NCBI GenBank assembly: GCA_902593125.1
Contig: CACJGU010000001.1
Location: forward strand, 1 to 64,000
From: an uncultured Alphaproteobacteria bacterium
GTDB lineage: Bacteria; Pseudomonadota; Alphaproteobacteria; HIMB59; GCA-002718135
Reading direction: 5' to 3'
Length of the DNA: 64,000 nt
Positions 32,932 through 40,859 of this stretch are shown piece after piece. The notes under the pieces were generated by a model. It was not told where the DNA came from. It did not search any database and saw only the letters and a program-made list of their open reading frames with translations. How positions within the stretch are numbered: the stretch's first letter is position 1; each line of letters starts with the position of its first letter. The position numbers were made by a program, and so were the translations under genes.

Positions 32932-33081
32932 CGGAAGTAGACATAGGTCGAAGGAACGCGTGCAAAGTTATAAAACGTTCAATCTGTATTAAGCAGATCG
33001 GAAGTAGGGAAAACCGAAGGAACGCAGATAAATTTAAATTCCCATAGCTAAGCATGAAATAACAAAAAGAAAGGTTTGTTA
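32932..33081 (+). ncRNA. Candidate structured RNA with two direct repeats
   Basis: The 420 bases between 32730 and 33149 hold no gene. Their first 200 bases are A/T-rich with only a short hairpin (AATGAA/TTCATT). Two imperfect copies of a 27-28 base motif follow, 32932-32959 and 32999-33025. Both start CGGAAGTAG and end GAAGGAACGC. ATCTG and CAGAT can form a hairpin before the second copy, and a further CAGAT after it offers an alternative pairing. ATAACAAA pairs with TTTGTTAT at about 33058-33081, with CTTTTTAAA beyond. This could be a free small RNA or the leader of the ATP-grasp gene. I do not recognise an Rfam family with certainty. Confidence 0.5.
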
Positions 33082-33149
33082 TTGGTAATGATAGAATGGC
33101 TTTTTAAAAAAAAATTTTTCTTAATTAAATTTAGAAGTCTGATTTAGAT

Positions 33150-34556
33150 ATGTTTAACGAAATGTACCAAGCTGATTCTGAAATAAGAAATCATTATAAC
33201 AATATAAGTTCTTGGTTAGAAAATATGAGTTCAAAAGTTATTTTAGAAAAAAATGCAGAAGCAGAAACTCATTTTCGAAATATTGGTATTACATTTTCTA
33301 CAAACAGTGAAACAGCAAGAGAAAGAATCATACCCTTTGATTTAATTCCTAGAATCTTTACAAACAATGAATGGTCCAAATTAGAAAAAGGAGTTATACA
33401 AAGATCTAAAGCAATAAATGCATTTTTGTTGGATATTTATAACGATGGTGAGATTGTAAAAGCAAATATAATTCCTAAAGAACTAATTTATAAAAAAATA
33501 TCTTTTGAACCTACTATGGTTGGTTTTAAACCTCCAAGAGGTATTTATAGTCCTATTGTGGGTATTGATTTAGTCCGAACTGACAGTGATAGCTATTTCG
33601 TTTTAGAAGATAATTGTAGAACACCATCAGGTGTTTCTTATATGTTAGAAAATAGAGAAATAATGATGAGAATGTTTCCTGATTTATTTTTAAAAAATAG
33701 AGTTACGCCAATTGATAATTATCCTACAAGATTACTTCAAACACTTATGAGTTTGGCACCTCAAAAATGTGAAAATTCTGAACCCGTTGTAGTTTTACTT
33801 ACTCCTGGGCCTTTAAATAGTGCCTATTATGAACATAGTTTTTTATCTGATCAAATGGGCATAGAAATGGTTGAATCTAATGATTTAATTGTTGAAGGAA
33901 AATATCTTTATATGAAGACTGTAGATGGTCTTAAAAGAGTGGATGTTGTTTACAGAAGGATAGATGATGATTTTTTAGATCCACTATGTTTTAATTCACA
34001 ATCAGTTATTGGTGTTCCTGGGATAATGGATGTTTATAAAACAGGAGGTGTTAACATTTGCTCAGCTCCTGGTGCCGGGATAGCTGATGACAAAGCTATA
34101 TATATTTATGTTCCTGAGATGATTAAATTTTATCTTAATGAAAAACCAATATTAGAAAACGTTGAAACTTGGAACTGTGAAAAAAGTGATCAACTTCAAT
34201 ATGTTTTAGAAAATATTTCAAATCTTGTAGTCAAGGAGGTAGATGGTTCTGGAGGTTATGGAATGTTAATTGGTCCAAAATCTTCAAAAACTGAAATAGA
34301 TATTTTTAAAAACAAATTATCTACTAATCCCAATGGCTATATTGCTCAACCTTTATTAGATTTATCTTTTACTCCTACACTTATAAAAAACCATGTTGAA
34401 GGAAGGCGTGTTGATCTTAGACCTTTTTGTTTAATAGGTAAAGAAGCACAACTAAGTTCTGGTGGATTAACCCGTGTTGCAATGAATGAAGGATCTTTTG
34501 TAGTAAACTCAAGTCAAGGAGGAGGCGTTAAAGATACATGGGTTCTAGCAGAGTAA
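33150..34556 (+). CDS. Circularly permuted ATP-grasp protein
   Basis: A 468-residue protein of the CP-ATP-grasp (DUF404/DUF407) family. Visible parts are the acidic VLEDNCRTPSGVSYMLENR, ICSAPGAGIADDKAIYIYVP, the nucleotide-binding VVKEVDGSGGYGM and the C-terminal GGLTRVAMNEGSFVVNSSQ. The family is predicted to ligate an amine to a carboxylate using ATP, probably to make or tag a peptide. It starts a tight operon with an alpha-E protein (one base gap) and a transglutaminase-like protein, which is a known conserved trio of uncertain function. Confidence 0.9.
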   Translation: MFNEMYQADSEIRNHYNNISSWLENMSSKVILEKNAEAETHFRNIGITFSTNSETARERIIPFDLIPRIFTNNEWSKLEKGVIQRSKAINAFLLDIYNDGEIVKANIIPKELIYKKISFEPTMVGFKPPRGIYSPIVGIDLVRTDSDSYFVLEDNCRTPSGVSYMLENREIMMRMFPDLFLKNRVTPIDNYPTRLLQTLMSLAPQKCENSEPVVVLLTPGPLNSAYYEHSFLSDQMGIEMVESNDLIVEGKYLYMKTVDGLKRVDVVYRRIDDDFLDPLCFNSQSVIGVPGIMDVYKTGGVNICSAPGAGIADDKAIYIYVPEMIKFYLNEKPILENVETWNCEKSDQLQYVLENISNLVVKEVDGSGGYGMLIGPKSSKTEIDIFKNKLSTNPNGYIAQPLLDLSFTPTLIKNHVEGRRVDLRPFCLIGKEAQLSSGGLTRVAMNEGSFVVNSSQGGGVKDTWVLAE

Positions 34557-34557
34557 C

Positions 34558-35493
34558 ATGTTAAGTAGAACAGCAGAATATTTATACTGGATAAGTAGAT
34601 ATATGGAGCGAGCTGAAACAACAGCCCGGTTGCTTGATGTTGGTTATAGAATGTCTCTGTTTCCTGATCTTAGTGGCTATAATAATGAGTGGGAGTCGGT
34701 GCTAGCTGCATCAGGAACAATAGATAGTTATAAAAAAAAATATAATGATATTGTTCAAAAACATGTTGAAGATTATTTATTTTTTGATGAAGAAAATCCA
34801 TCATCAGTTTACAATTGTATTTTGAATGCAAGGAATAATGCATTAGTTGTAAGAACTTCATTTACACCAGAATCTTGGCTTGCAATAAATAAAGCATATC
34901 AAGAAATAATAAATTTTAAACAAAACAAATATTCAACATCAGACTTACCAAATTTAACTGAGTGGGCAATAGAGCAAGTAAATCTTTTTCGTGGAACTAT
35001 AAATTCCTTACTTAGAAATGATGGATATAATTTTTTATTACTTGGTTTATTTGTTGAGAGAGCAGATAATTCCGCCAGATTACTTGATGTTAAATATTTT
35101 GTTTTATTACCTAAACCTGAATATATTGGAAGTAATATTGATAATATGCAATGGAGCATATTACTTAGATCATTATCATCATTTAGAGCATTTAGGTGGG
35201 CTTATGATGGTGAAATTACTGCTACAAAAATTGCTGATTTTTTAGTACTAAATGATAATTGTCCTAGATCATTGAGCTTTTGCATACAAAATATTGTTAA
35301 ACACTTAATTGATCTTCAATGCAGTCCGCAAAAAGTAAATAAAATATATGATACGTTAAAAGATTTGAATACAACTATTCAACAAGAAAAAATTGAAACT
35401 ATAATTGAGTATGGATTACATGAATTTGTTTCAAAATTTATTAATAAAATATCAAGTGTTGACAATGATATTCAGAAGGAATTTTTTATTTAA
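34558..35493 (+). CDS. Alpha-E domain protein
   Basis: A 311-residue, mostly alpha-helical protein beginning MLSRTAEYLYWISRYMERAETTARLLDV, matching the alpha-E (DUF403) family. A second conserved ERADNSARLLDVKYF is near residue 170. These proteins always accompany circularly permuted ATP-grasp enzymes and are thought to be part of the same peptide-ligation system. Genes on both sides are one to two bases away. Confidence 0.92.
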   Translation: MLSRTAEYLYWISRYMERAETTARLLDVGYRMSLFPDLSGYNNEWESVLAASGTIDSYKKKYNDIVQKHVEDYLFFDEENPSSVYNCILNARNNALVVRTSFTPESWLAINKAYQEIINFKQNKYSTSDLPNLTEWAIEQVNLFRGTINSLLRNDGYNFLLLGLFVERADNSARLLDVKYFVLLPKPEYIGSNIDNMQWSILLRSLSSFRAFRWAYDGEITATKIADFLVLNDNCPRSLSFCIQNIVKHLIDLQCSPQKVNKIYDTLKDLNTTIQQEKIETIIEYGLHEFVSKFINKISSVDNDIQKEFFI

Positions 35494-35495
35494 TT

Positions 35496-36332
35496 ATGGA
35501 ACTTTCTATTAAACATACAACAAGTTATGAATATAATGTTCCAATTGATAATTTAATTCAAACTACTAAATTATATCCTTCAGAAAATAACGCATTAAAA
35601 ATAATAAACTGGAATGTGACTCGTGACGGATCTAAAAAATCACAAATGTACACAGATGGAGAAGCAAATATTATACAAAGTTTTTCAAATAAAAATAAAG
35701 TTAAAAGTGTAAATTTTTTTGTAAATGGCAAAGTAGAAACCTTTGATACAAAAGGAATTTATAATAATCCCTTAGATAAAATTAATCCCATTGTTTATTT
35801 AAGAAATACTACATTAACTCAATCAGATAGTGCAATAATAGAACTGGCACATGACGCTAAAAATGGTATTTCAAAAAATCACTTAGATGTATCACATGAA
35901 TTATTAAGACTGGTTGCAGAAAGAGTTGAATATAAACCTTTGACTACTTCAAATGAAACAACAGCAATTGTAGCTTACCAACAAAAAAAGGGTGTATGTC
36001 AAGATCAAGCACACATTATGATCAGTGCCGCTCGCTCAATAGGAATCCCAGCAAGATATGTAAATGGATATATGCATAATAACTCTCATAGTTCAGAATT
36101 TCAATCAACACACGCTTGGGCTGAATTCTATATAGAAAATTTGGGCTGGGTTGGATTTGATCCAACAAATAATTGTAGTCCAGATGAAAGATACATTAGA
36201 GTTTCATGCGGACTAGATGCAAATTATGCTGCGCCTATAAAAGGTGTTTTTTATGGAAGATCGAATTCTAATGGCTCGATTGAAAAATTAAAAATATCAG
36301 TTCAAACACTTGAGTATAACTCTCAGCAATAA
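35496..36332 (+). CDS. Transglutaminase-like protein
   Basis: A 278-residue protein with the N-terminal beta domain of bacterial transglutaminase-like proteins and a papain-like core. The catalytic triad is visible as Cys168 in KKGVCQDQAH, His206 in STHAWAEFY and Asp222 in GFDPTNN. It closes the ATP-grasp/alpha-E operon. In other genomes a proteasome-like peptidase may join this set, but none is next to it here. It likely cleaves or cross-links the amide product. Confidence 0.92.
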   Translation: MELSIKHTTSYEYNVPIDNLIQTTKLYPSENNALKIINWNVTRDGSKKSQMYTDGEANIIQSFSNKNKVKSVNFFVNGKVETFDTKGIYNNPLDKINPIVYLRNTTLTQSDSAIIELAHDAKNGISKNHLDVSHELLRLVAERVEYKPLTTSNETTAIVAYQQKKGVCQDQAHIMISAARSIGIPARYVNGYMHNNSHSSEFQSTHAWAEFYIENLGWVGFDPTNNCSPDERYIRVSCGLDANYAAPIKGVFYGRSNSNGSIEKLKISVQTLEYNSQQ

Positions 36333-36339
36333 TTTCAAA

Positions 36340-36400
36340 ATGGGGCAAAACTCCCTCAGTGGAGAGGGCTTTATACCCCATAATAATATAGTGTATTATT
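36340..36400. terminator. Nested stem-loop terminator region
   Basis: ATGGGG (36340-36345) pairs with CCCCAT (36376-36381) and encloses a second hairpin, CCCTC/GAGGG. Straight after it AATAATA pairs with TATTATT (36382-36400), followed by TTGTTTTTAAT. It separates the transglutaminase gene from the convergent small-protein genes. The G/C-rich nested stem stands out in this A/T-rich DNA. Confidence 0.7.
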
Positions 36401-36410
36401 TGTTTTTAAT

Positions 36411-36680
36411 CTACTCGACTAAGAAAACTAATTCTTGGCTGTCTAGATCGACACCTGCATCAGTTCTCAGTTTTGCTAATTCTGGATCTTGCATAGCTTC
36501 TTGCATTTTTTCCATCGACTCAATCTCTAAAACTTGATAGATTTTCGTTTCATCATCTTTAGGATGGCCATATGCTAAAACTTTTATTCCATATTTTTCT
36601 CTATGCGTATCGACACTAAGAAAAAGATTTTTCCATTTTTCATAGCCTTCTTTTAATTTAACATTCATAATAATTTTCAT
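36411..36680 (-). CDS. Small barrel-type protein A, paralogue of the 37543-37818 gene
   Basis: An 89-residue protein starting MKIIMNVKLKEGYEKWKN. About half of its residues match the 91-residue protein at 37543-37818. Both share VLAYGHPKD and AGVDL, and ESME followed by MQE. The pattern of strand, GYExWK helix and strand suggests a ferredoxin-like dimeric alpha+beta barrel (DUF3764- or ABM-like). A good AGGAG ribosome site precedes the start. It is the last gene of a four-gene minus-strand run. Function unknown. Confidence 0.75.
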   Translation of the reverse strand: MKIIMNVKLKEGYEKWKNLFLSVDTHREKYGIKVLAYGHPKDDETKIYQVLEIESMEKMQEAMQDPELAKLRTDAGVDLDSQELVFLVE

Positions 36681-36705
36681 AGTTCCTCCTTAAAAATAAG
36701 TTTAT

Positions 36706-37026
36706 TTACATTTCTGTAGCACCAGTCTCTGTTCTCCAAATTAATCCATCTTTTTTTAATGCAACCATCATTAAAGCTTCTTTGTCTCCAGATGCATAAG
36801 TATTAAAACGATGTGTGACTAAAATTTCATCATTTTCATAAATACAACGAACTTTATCTTGAGTAATATTATTGAACATTTCTAATGTTTGTTCTTCACT
36901 TCCTTCACTTGTTTTAAAAACTTTATTTTGCTTATGGCTAATAAATTCATGATCTTCATGGAAAAGAGCTCTGTGAGCTTTTGCATCTTTTTCTTCAAAT
37001 GCTTTTTGTAATTTTTCAAATAACAT
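36706..37026 (-). CDS. SnoaL/NTF2-like small protein
   Basis: A 106-residue protein beginning MLFEKLQKAFEEKDAKAHRALFHEDHEF. The helix with FEEKDAKA, then LFHEDHEFISHK, and the later strands RFNTYASGDKEALMMVALKKDGLIWRTE fit the NTF2/SnoaL cone fold. A GGAG-type ribosome site is present. It lies between two barrel-type genes on the same strand. Such proteins bind or isomerise small hydrophobic molecules, but no catalytic residue is clear here. Confidence 0.65.
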   Translation of the reverse strand: MLFEKLQKAFEEKDAKAHRALFHEDHEFISHKQNKVFKTSEGSEEQTLEMFNNITQDKVRCIYENDEILVTHRFNTYASGDKEALMMVALKKDGLIWRTETGATEM

Positions 37027-37143
37027 AAATCTCCTTTTGTTTTGTAAAATTTAAAATTATAATTTTACAAATTTATAATGATTGTATTATTCAGTTAAAT
37101 TAAATTTAAGTAAAAAAATTATTATTATAAATAAACAGCAATT

Positions 37144-37533
37144 TTAACTGAACTTTTCTGTTCTAATGTAGCCAACATCTGTTGTTTTAAAGTGTCTGAA
37201 GGGAACATTAAGATCTTCAATTGCTTTAATCGTTTCTTCTGTAATGTTTCCATAAACTTCTATTTCAAATTTATCGGCTATTTCTTGATGTTTTTCTACA
37301 TAAGCTACAACAGGAGGGTTATTAATGTGATGAACCATTGCTTCACTTGTTCGGTAGACTTCACTCCAGGTAAATTCTAATGGATCTGTTGGATCTTGAT
37401 CAAACGTATGGATCAGCATATCTGGTTCTGAAGCATTAACAGCTTCATCCGCTTCTTTTGCTATTTTAAGATACTCTTCAACCTTACCTTCTTTTACACG
37501 TATTCTAGCTATTAAAATAAATGGATTAGACAT
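37144..37533 (-). CDS. Antibiotic biosynthesis monooxygenase (ABM/YgiN-like) protein
   Basis: A 129-residue protein beginning MSNPFILIARIRVKEGKVEEYLKIAKEADEAV, then PLEFTWSEVYRTSEAMVHHINN and PPVVAYVEKH. The helix-strand pattern and SEVYRTSEAMVHH match putative quinol monooxygenases of the ABM family (dimeric alpha+beta barrel), with a C-terminal extension. It precedes the NTF2-like gene after a 117-base gap containing A/T-rich DNA. Substrate unknown. Confidence 0.75.
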   Translation of the reverse strand: MSNPFILIARIRVKEGKVEEYLKIAKEADEAVNASEPDMLIHTFDQDPTDPLEFTWSEVYRTSEAMVHHINNPPVVAYVEKHQEIADKFEIEVYGNITEETIKAIEDLNVPFRHFKTTDVGYIRTEKFS

Positions 37534-37542
37534 ATAATAATA

Positions 37543-37818
37543 TTAATTTCCACCTTCTAACATAATGAATGTTTGAGTTTCAAGATCTACTCCTGCTTCT
37601 GTTCTTAAATTTACCATTGAAGGTAAATTCAGCATTTCTTGCATTCGCTCCATGGACTCAACCTGAAGAACTGTATAAATTTCATCTTTATTATCTTTAG
37701 GATGTCCATAAGCTAATACAGTAACCCCATATTCTTGTCTTAAACTATCGTTTTCAACAAACGCTTGTTTCCAATGCTCATAACCTTTAGTTATTTTTGC
37801 GTGTGATATGATTTTCAT
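37543..37818 (-). CDS. Small barrel-type protein B, paralogue of the 36411-36680 gene
   Basis: A 91-residue protein starting MKIISHAKITKGYEHWKQAF, clearly duplicated from or into the 89-residue gene three places downstream. It carries the shared VLAYGHPKD, VESMERMQE and LRTEAGVDLE blocks. It is the first gene of the minus-strand run and is preceded by an AGGAG-like site. The 191-base upstream gap is shared with the divergent plus-strand genes and probably holds both promoters. Function unknown. Confidence 0.75.
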   Translation of the reverse strand: MKIISHAKITKGYEHWKQAFVENDSLRQEYGVTVLAYGHPKDNKDEIYTVLQVESMERMQEMLNLPSMVNLRTEAGVDLETQTFIMLEGGN

Positions 37819-38009
37819 TATTAAACTCCTTTCTTACAATTCAAATTTGTATTCTTTAACACCTTAGTGTTACATATTTTTTACTGTCAGATTAATGCTT
37901 AGGAAGCAATATAGCCATGATATAATTCTATAACAGAGTCCTTAACAATAATGTAATTCTAATACTTAAATAAAAATATATCAAACTACAAAAACAAATA
38001 GGAAATTAT

Positions 38010-38492
38010 ATGAAAAATACATTATTAATTATTTTAACGTCTGCCATTTTTTTAGTATTTGGTTCAGCATTTGCTGGTGAAAAATATGAATTTACTGGAA
38101 CCGCATATAATACAAGTGGTTTTGAAGCACCGATAGTAACAGCTAGTGAAGCTCAAATTTGGAATTGGAGCAATGATTCTTTTTGGATTTACGATGATGC
38201 TCCAGAAGGGTGGCCTAAAGAAGTTATGGCAGACTGTAAGGGTAAAGGTATTGCAAATAAGGATGGCATTCCTCTAGCAGGATTTTTTATGTGTACAGTA
38301 CATGATACTGATGGTGATCTTTTTCTGACAAGTGGAAATTGGGAACCCTCTAAAGGTGGAGGAGATTGGACATTTATTTCGGGAACAGGTAAGTTTGAAG
38401 GAGTGACTGGTGGAGGTAGCTATTTAAATGGCGTTCAATTTATGGGTGGCGATACCTTAAACTTTGTTACGTCAATAGAAATGCCAAACTAA
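38010..38492 (+). CDS. Exported beta-barrel-like protein of unknown function
   Basis: A 160-residue protein with a clear Sec signal peptide (cleavage likely after AFA, residue ~22). The mature part is rich in Gly, Trp and aromatic residues and ends with SGTGKFEGVTGGGSY, which resembles the allene-oxide-cyclase/dirigent-like barrel ending. Two cysteines (ADCKGKG; FMCTVHD) could form a disulfide. It starts the plus-strand half of the small-protein island, 20 bases before the next gene. The family is tentative. Confidence 0.65.
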   Translation: MKNTLLIILTSAIFLVFGSAFAGEKYEFTGTAYNTSGFEAPIVTASEAQIWNWSNDSFWIYDDAPEGWPKEVMADCKGKGIANKDGIPLAGFFMCTVHDTDGDLFLTSGNWEPSKGGGDWTFISGTGKFEGVTGGGSYLNGVQFMGGDTLNFVTSIEMPN

Positions 38493-38512
38493 ATTATTTA
38501 GAAAGGAGAAAT

Positions 38513-38815
38513 ATGGTTAGAATACAGTGGATTATGAAACCTTTTCCTGGTCAAAACGATCAGGCAATGGAAAATGTTAAAAAATTTGCAAAGTTATGGA
38601 AAGATCAAGGTGCTAACAAATGCACAATAGCAATTATGTCTGGAAATATGTGGGGTCATATTTCTTTTAATTGTAATTTTAATAATTTTGAACATTTAGG
38701 TAAAACCAGAGACTTAGTTAGAAGTCATTCAGATTTAAAACTTATGATTAATGATGGAAGTAAGCTAGGTGAAATAGTTCAAGAAAACACATATAGTATA
38801 GTTGAAAATTACTAA
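38513..38815 (+). CDS. Small barrel-type protein of unknown function
   Basis: A 100-residue protein beginning MVRIQWIMKPFPGQNDQAMENVKKFAKLWKDQ. The opening strand-helix, a second strand with KCTIAIMSGNMWGHISF and a later helix FEHLGKTRDLV match the dimeric alpha+beta barrel pattern. A strong GAAAGGAG ribosome site is eight bases upstream. It lies between the exported protein and another barrel-type protein on the same strand. Confidence 0.65.
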   Translation: MVRIQWIMKPFPGQNDQAMENVKKFAKLWKDQGANKCTIAIMSGNMWGHISFNCNFNNFEHLGKTRDLVRSHSDLKLMINDGSKLGEIVQENTYSIVENY

Positions 38816-38849
38816 AACTTTAAATAAAAAATCATAAAGTAGGTGCAAA

Positions 38850-39161
38850 ATGTCATTAATGGTTTGGATCAAAGTTTATATTAAAGAAGGAAAAATGGAT
38901 GAATATATAAACTTACATAACTCACCAAATGGAAGGGCTTACACTTTATCTCAAGAAGGATGCAATAGTATTATTAGATCAATAGATACAGAAAATAAAA
39001 ATGTTTTACTTTTAACCGAGGAATGGAGCAGCATGGATGATTGGGATAAATATATAGCTAAAAGAGAAACTGGTGAAGAAGACGACAATTTTTTAAAGAA
39101 GATAGAAAATCTTCTTACCGATAAAGGTCACGAAATCACTTTTTCAGAAATAACTAAATAA
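38850..39161 (+). CDS. ABM-like small protein
   Basis: A 103-residue protein beginning MSLMVWIKVYIKEGKMDEYINLHNS. VLLLTEEWSSMDDWDKYIAKRE is the usual second-strand-and-helix segment of antibiotic biosynthesis monooxygenase domains, so a dimeric alpha+beta barrel is likely. It is the last gene of the plus-strand side of the island, before the terminator at 39211-39230. Substrate unknown. Confidence 0.7.
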   Translation: MSLMVWIKVYIKEGKMDEYINLHNSPNGRAYTLSQEGCNSIIRSIDTENKNVLLLTEEWSSMDDWDKYIAKRETGEEDDNFLKKIENLLTDKGHEITFSEITK

Positions 39162-39210
39162 ATTGATTTATGTTTGCGACAAAAGAATTTGGCAATAATA
39201 AATAGTGGTT

Positions 39211-39230
39211 TAGCCCTTAAAAAAGGGCTA
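39211..39230. terminator. Bidirectional intrinsic terminator
   Basis: TAGCCCTT pairs perfectly with AAGGGCTA around an AAAA loop, followed by TTTAATTATT. It lies between convergent ABM-like and fasciclin genes. Confidence 0.85.
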
Positions 39231-39235
39231 TTTAA

Positions 39236-39718
39236 TTATTGTGGTAATACTACTTTATTAATGACATGAATAACGCCATTTGTAGTTTCAATATCTGCAG
39301 TAATTACTTCTGCATCATTTACAAAAACTTTACCATTTTCTGCTTTTACAATTAATTTTTGACCATTAACTGTTTCTGCTTCAATAGTTCCTGATATATC
39401 TCCAGACATTACTTTACCTGAAAGCACATGGTATGTTAAAATTCCTGCTAGAGTACTTTTATTTTCTGGCTTAAGAAGATCATTTAGTGTTGCTTCGTCA
39501 ATTAGAGCAAATGCATCGTCTGTTGGTGCAAATACTGTAAAAGGACCCTTGCCTTTAAGTGTATCAACTAAGTCAGCTGCTTGTACTGCAGCAACCAATG
39601 TATTAAATGCGCCAGCTTTAACAGCAGTGTCAACAATATCATGTTTGTGTCCGTCTGCTTTTAAAACATTAGCAAAAAATACAAATGGAATAATTAATGT
39701 AATAAATATTTTTTTCAT
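39236..39718 (-). CDS. Exported fasciclin-domain protein
   Basis: A 160-residue protein with a Sec signal peptide and one FAS1 domain. Family blocks are [23 protein letters not shown], the YHVLSGKV motif, and the end [17 protein letters not shown]1 proteins are extracytoplasmic adhesins or ligand binders. It stands alone, and its promoter must lie in the 315-base gap upstream, shared with a folded RNA candidate and the divergent membrane-protein gene. Confidence 0.93.
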   Translation of the reverse strand: MKKIFITLIIPFVFFANVLKADGHKHDIVDTAVKAGAFNTLVAAVQAADLVDTLKGKGPFTVFAPTDDAFALIDEATLNDLLKPENKSTLAGILTYHVLSGKVMSGDISGTIEAETVNGQKLIVKAENGKVFVNDAEVITADIETTNGVIHVINKVVLPQ

Positions 39719-39858
39719 ATTATTTCCTTTTCTAATATTTTTGAAATAGTTTGAAAAAAAATAAAAAAATGTGACAACCTGTACAAAATGAAATTTTTTT
39801 AAAATTTTTTTTTAATTTTATTTTTTATAAAATTAATTTTTATAAATTTGAATTTATA

Positions 39859-39941
39859 AGTATCAATAGTTTGGCGTATGTGTCGTGAACACTTAAGACT
39901 AAGGAAAGATCAAGGGTTGATTGGCTAAGGAGGCAAGATAC
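39859..39941 (+). ncRNA. Candidate three-way-junction RNA element
   Basis: The 315-base gap 39719-40033 is mostly A/T-rich but contains one G-rich patch that folds by eye. AGTATC (39859-39864) pairs with GATACT (39936-39941). Inside are hairpins GTGT-cgtga-ACAC (39880-39892) and ATCAA-GGG-TTGAT (39908-39920). The two single-stranded joints both contain CTAAGGA (GACTAAGGAAAG and GGCTAAGGAGGC). It lies 92 bases upstream of the plus-strand membrane-protein gene, the placement of a riboswitch or attenuator. I recognise no known class. Confidence 0.45.
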
Positions 39942-40033
39942 TATAAAAAAAATATAAAATAAAATTTTTTTTCAAATATTAATAATATTTAACAAGGTAT
40001 TTACTATTTAAAATAAAGACCTATTTATTATAA

Positions 40034-40402
40034 ATGCGACAATTTATAGTTGAATGTTGGGATGGTATTATGAATCATGACTTTAACCCATTAAAGCACA
40101 TTCCCGACCTACAAGTAAGACACATGGTATTGCAAATATTAGCTTGGATGTGGTGTGTAGCATTTAGTCTATATGTGGGATCATGGTATGTAATGGGAGT
40201 AACTTTTGCTACTCATTTTCTTTTAATCGCAGCCATTGCTATAACTATTGCTACTTTTAAAATATCTGAGAATGTCTATAAATTTAGAGAAGGTTACCAT
40301 TCAGCGAATAGAGCACGAGGTAGCGTTATTTATAGAGATAAATATGGCAATCCTTATAAAGTTACTTTGCCAAAAAATGATCCAGGTGGAGAACACGACT
40401 AA
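40034..40402 (+). CDS. Two-helix membrane protein of unknown function
   Basis: A 122-residue protein: a short N-terminal cytoplasmic part with FNPLKHIPDLQVRHM, two long helices (VLQILAWMWCVAFSLYVG; TFATHFLLIAAIAITIATF) and a charged C-terminal tail (RDKYGNPYKVTLPK). No family recognised. It is preceded by the folded element at 39859-39941 and followed after 40 bases by a rhodanese gene. Confidence 0.65.
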   Translation: MRQFIVECWDGIMNHDFNPLKHIPDLQVRHMVLQILAWMWCVAFSLYVGSWYVMGVTFATHFLLIAAIAITIATFKISENVYKFREGYHSANRARGSVIYRDKYGNPYKVTLPKNDPGGEHD

Positions 40403-40442
40403 TTCTTTTAAATAACTACCAAACTTATTGTGAAGAAAATTA

Positions 40443-40859
40443 ATGAATATTAGATTTTATATAAAGATCATAGTTTCTTTATTGATTGTTAAATTTGCAT
40501 TTGCAGAAGTTATAGATGTCAATGATCAAGAAATGATAAAATTATCAAATGCTAATATTCCAATTGTAGATGTAAGAAGAAATTCAGAGTGGGATCAAAC
40601 CGGCGTTATTCCAAATAGTATTTTACTAACTTTTTTCGATGAAGAGGGGAATTATAATTTTGATGAATGGTACGAAAAATTACAACTAGAAATAAATGTA
40701 TCTGATCCAATAATCTTAATATGTAGATCAGGAAAAAGATCTAAGGTAGTCGTTAATATGATAGATGAGAAATTCAATACTATTATTTACAATGCTCAAA
40801 ATGGAATCAACTCATGGATTAATAAAAAATTCATAACAGTTGAGCCTCAAATTAATTAG
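40443..40859 (+). CDS. Exported rhodanese-domain protein
   Basis: A 138-residue single rhodanese domain with an N-terminal signal peptide (cleavage likely after FAFA). The active-site loop CRSGKRS puts the catalytic cysteine at 94, and VDVRRNSEWDQTGVIPNS is the usual substrate-side motif. Periplasmic single-domain rhodaneses move sulfane sulfur or act in redox control; the acceptor is unknown. Confidence 0.9.
   Translation: MNIRFYIKIIVSLLIVKFAFAEVIDVNDQEMIKLSNANIPIVDVRRNSEWDQTGVIPNSILLTFFDEEGNYNFDEWYEKLQLEINVSDPIILICRSGKRSKVVVNMIDEKFNTIIYNAQNGINSWINKKFITVEPQIN

Noticed and set aside
36310-36537. Plus-strand frame over the terminator and the small barrel gene
   Set aside because: It reads through a strong hairpin and antisense to a paralogous gene pair.
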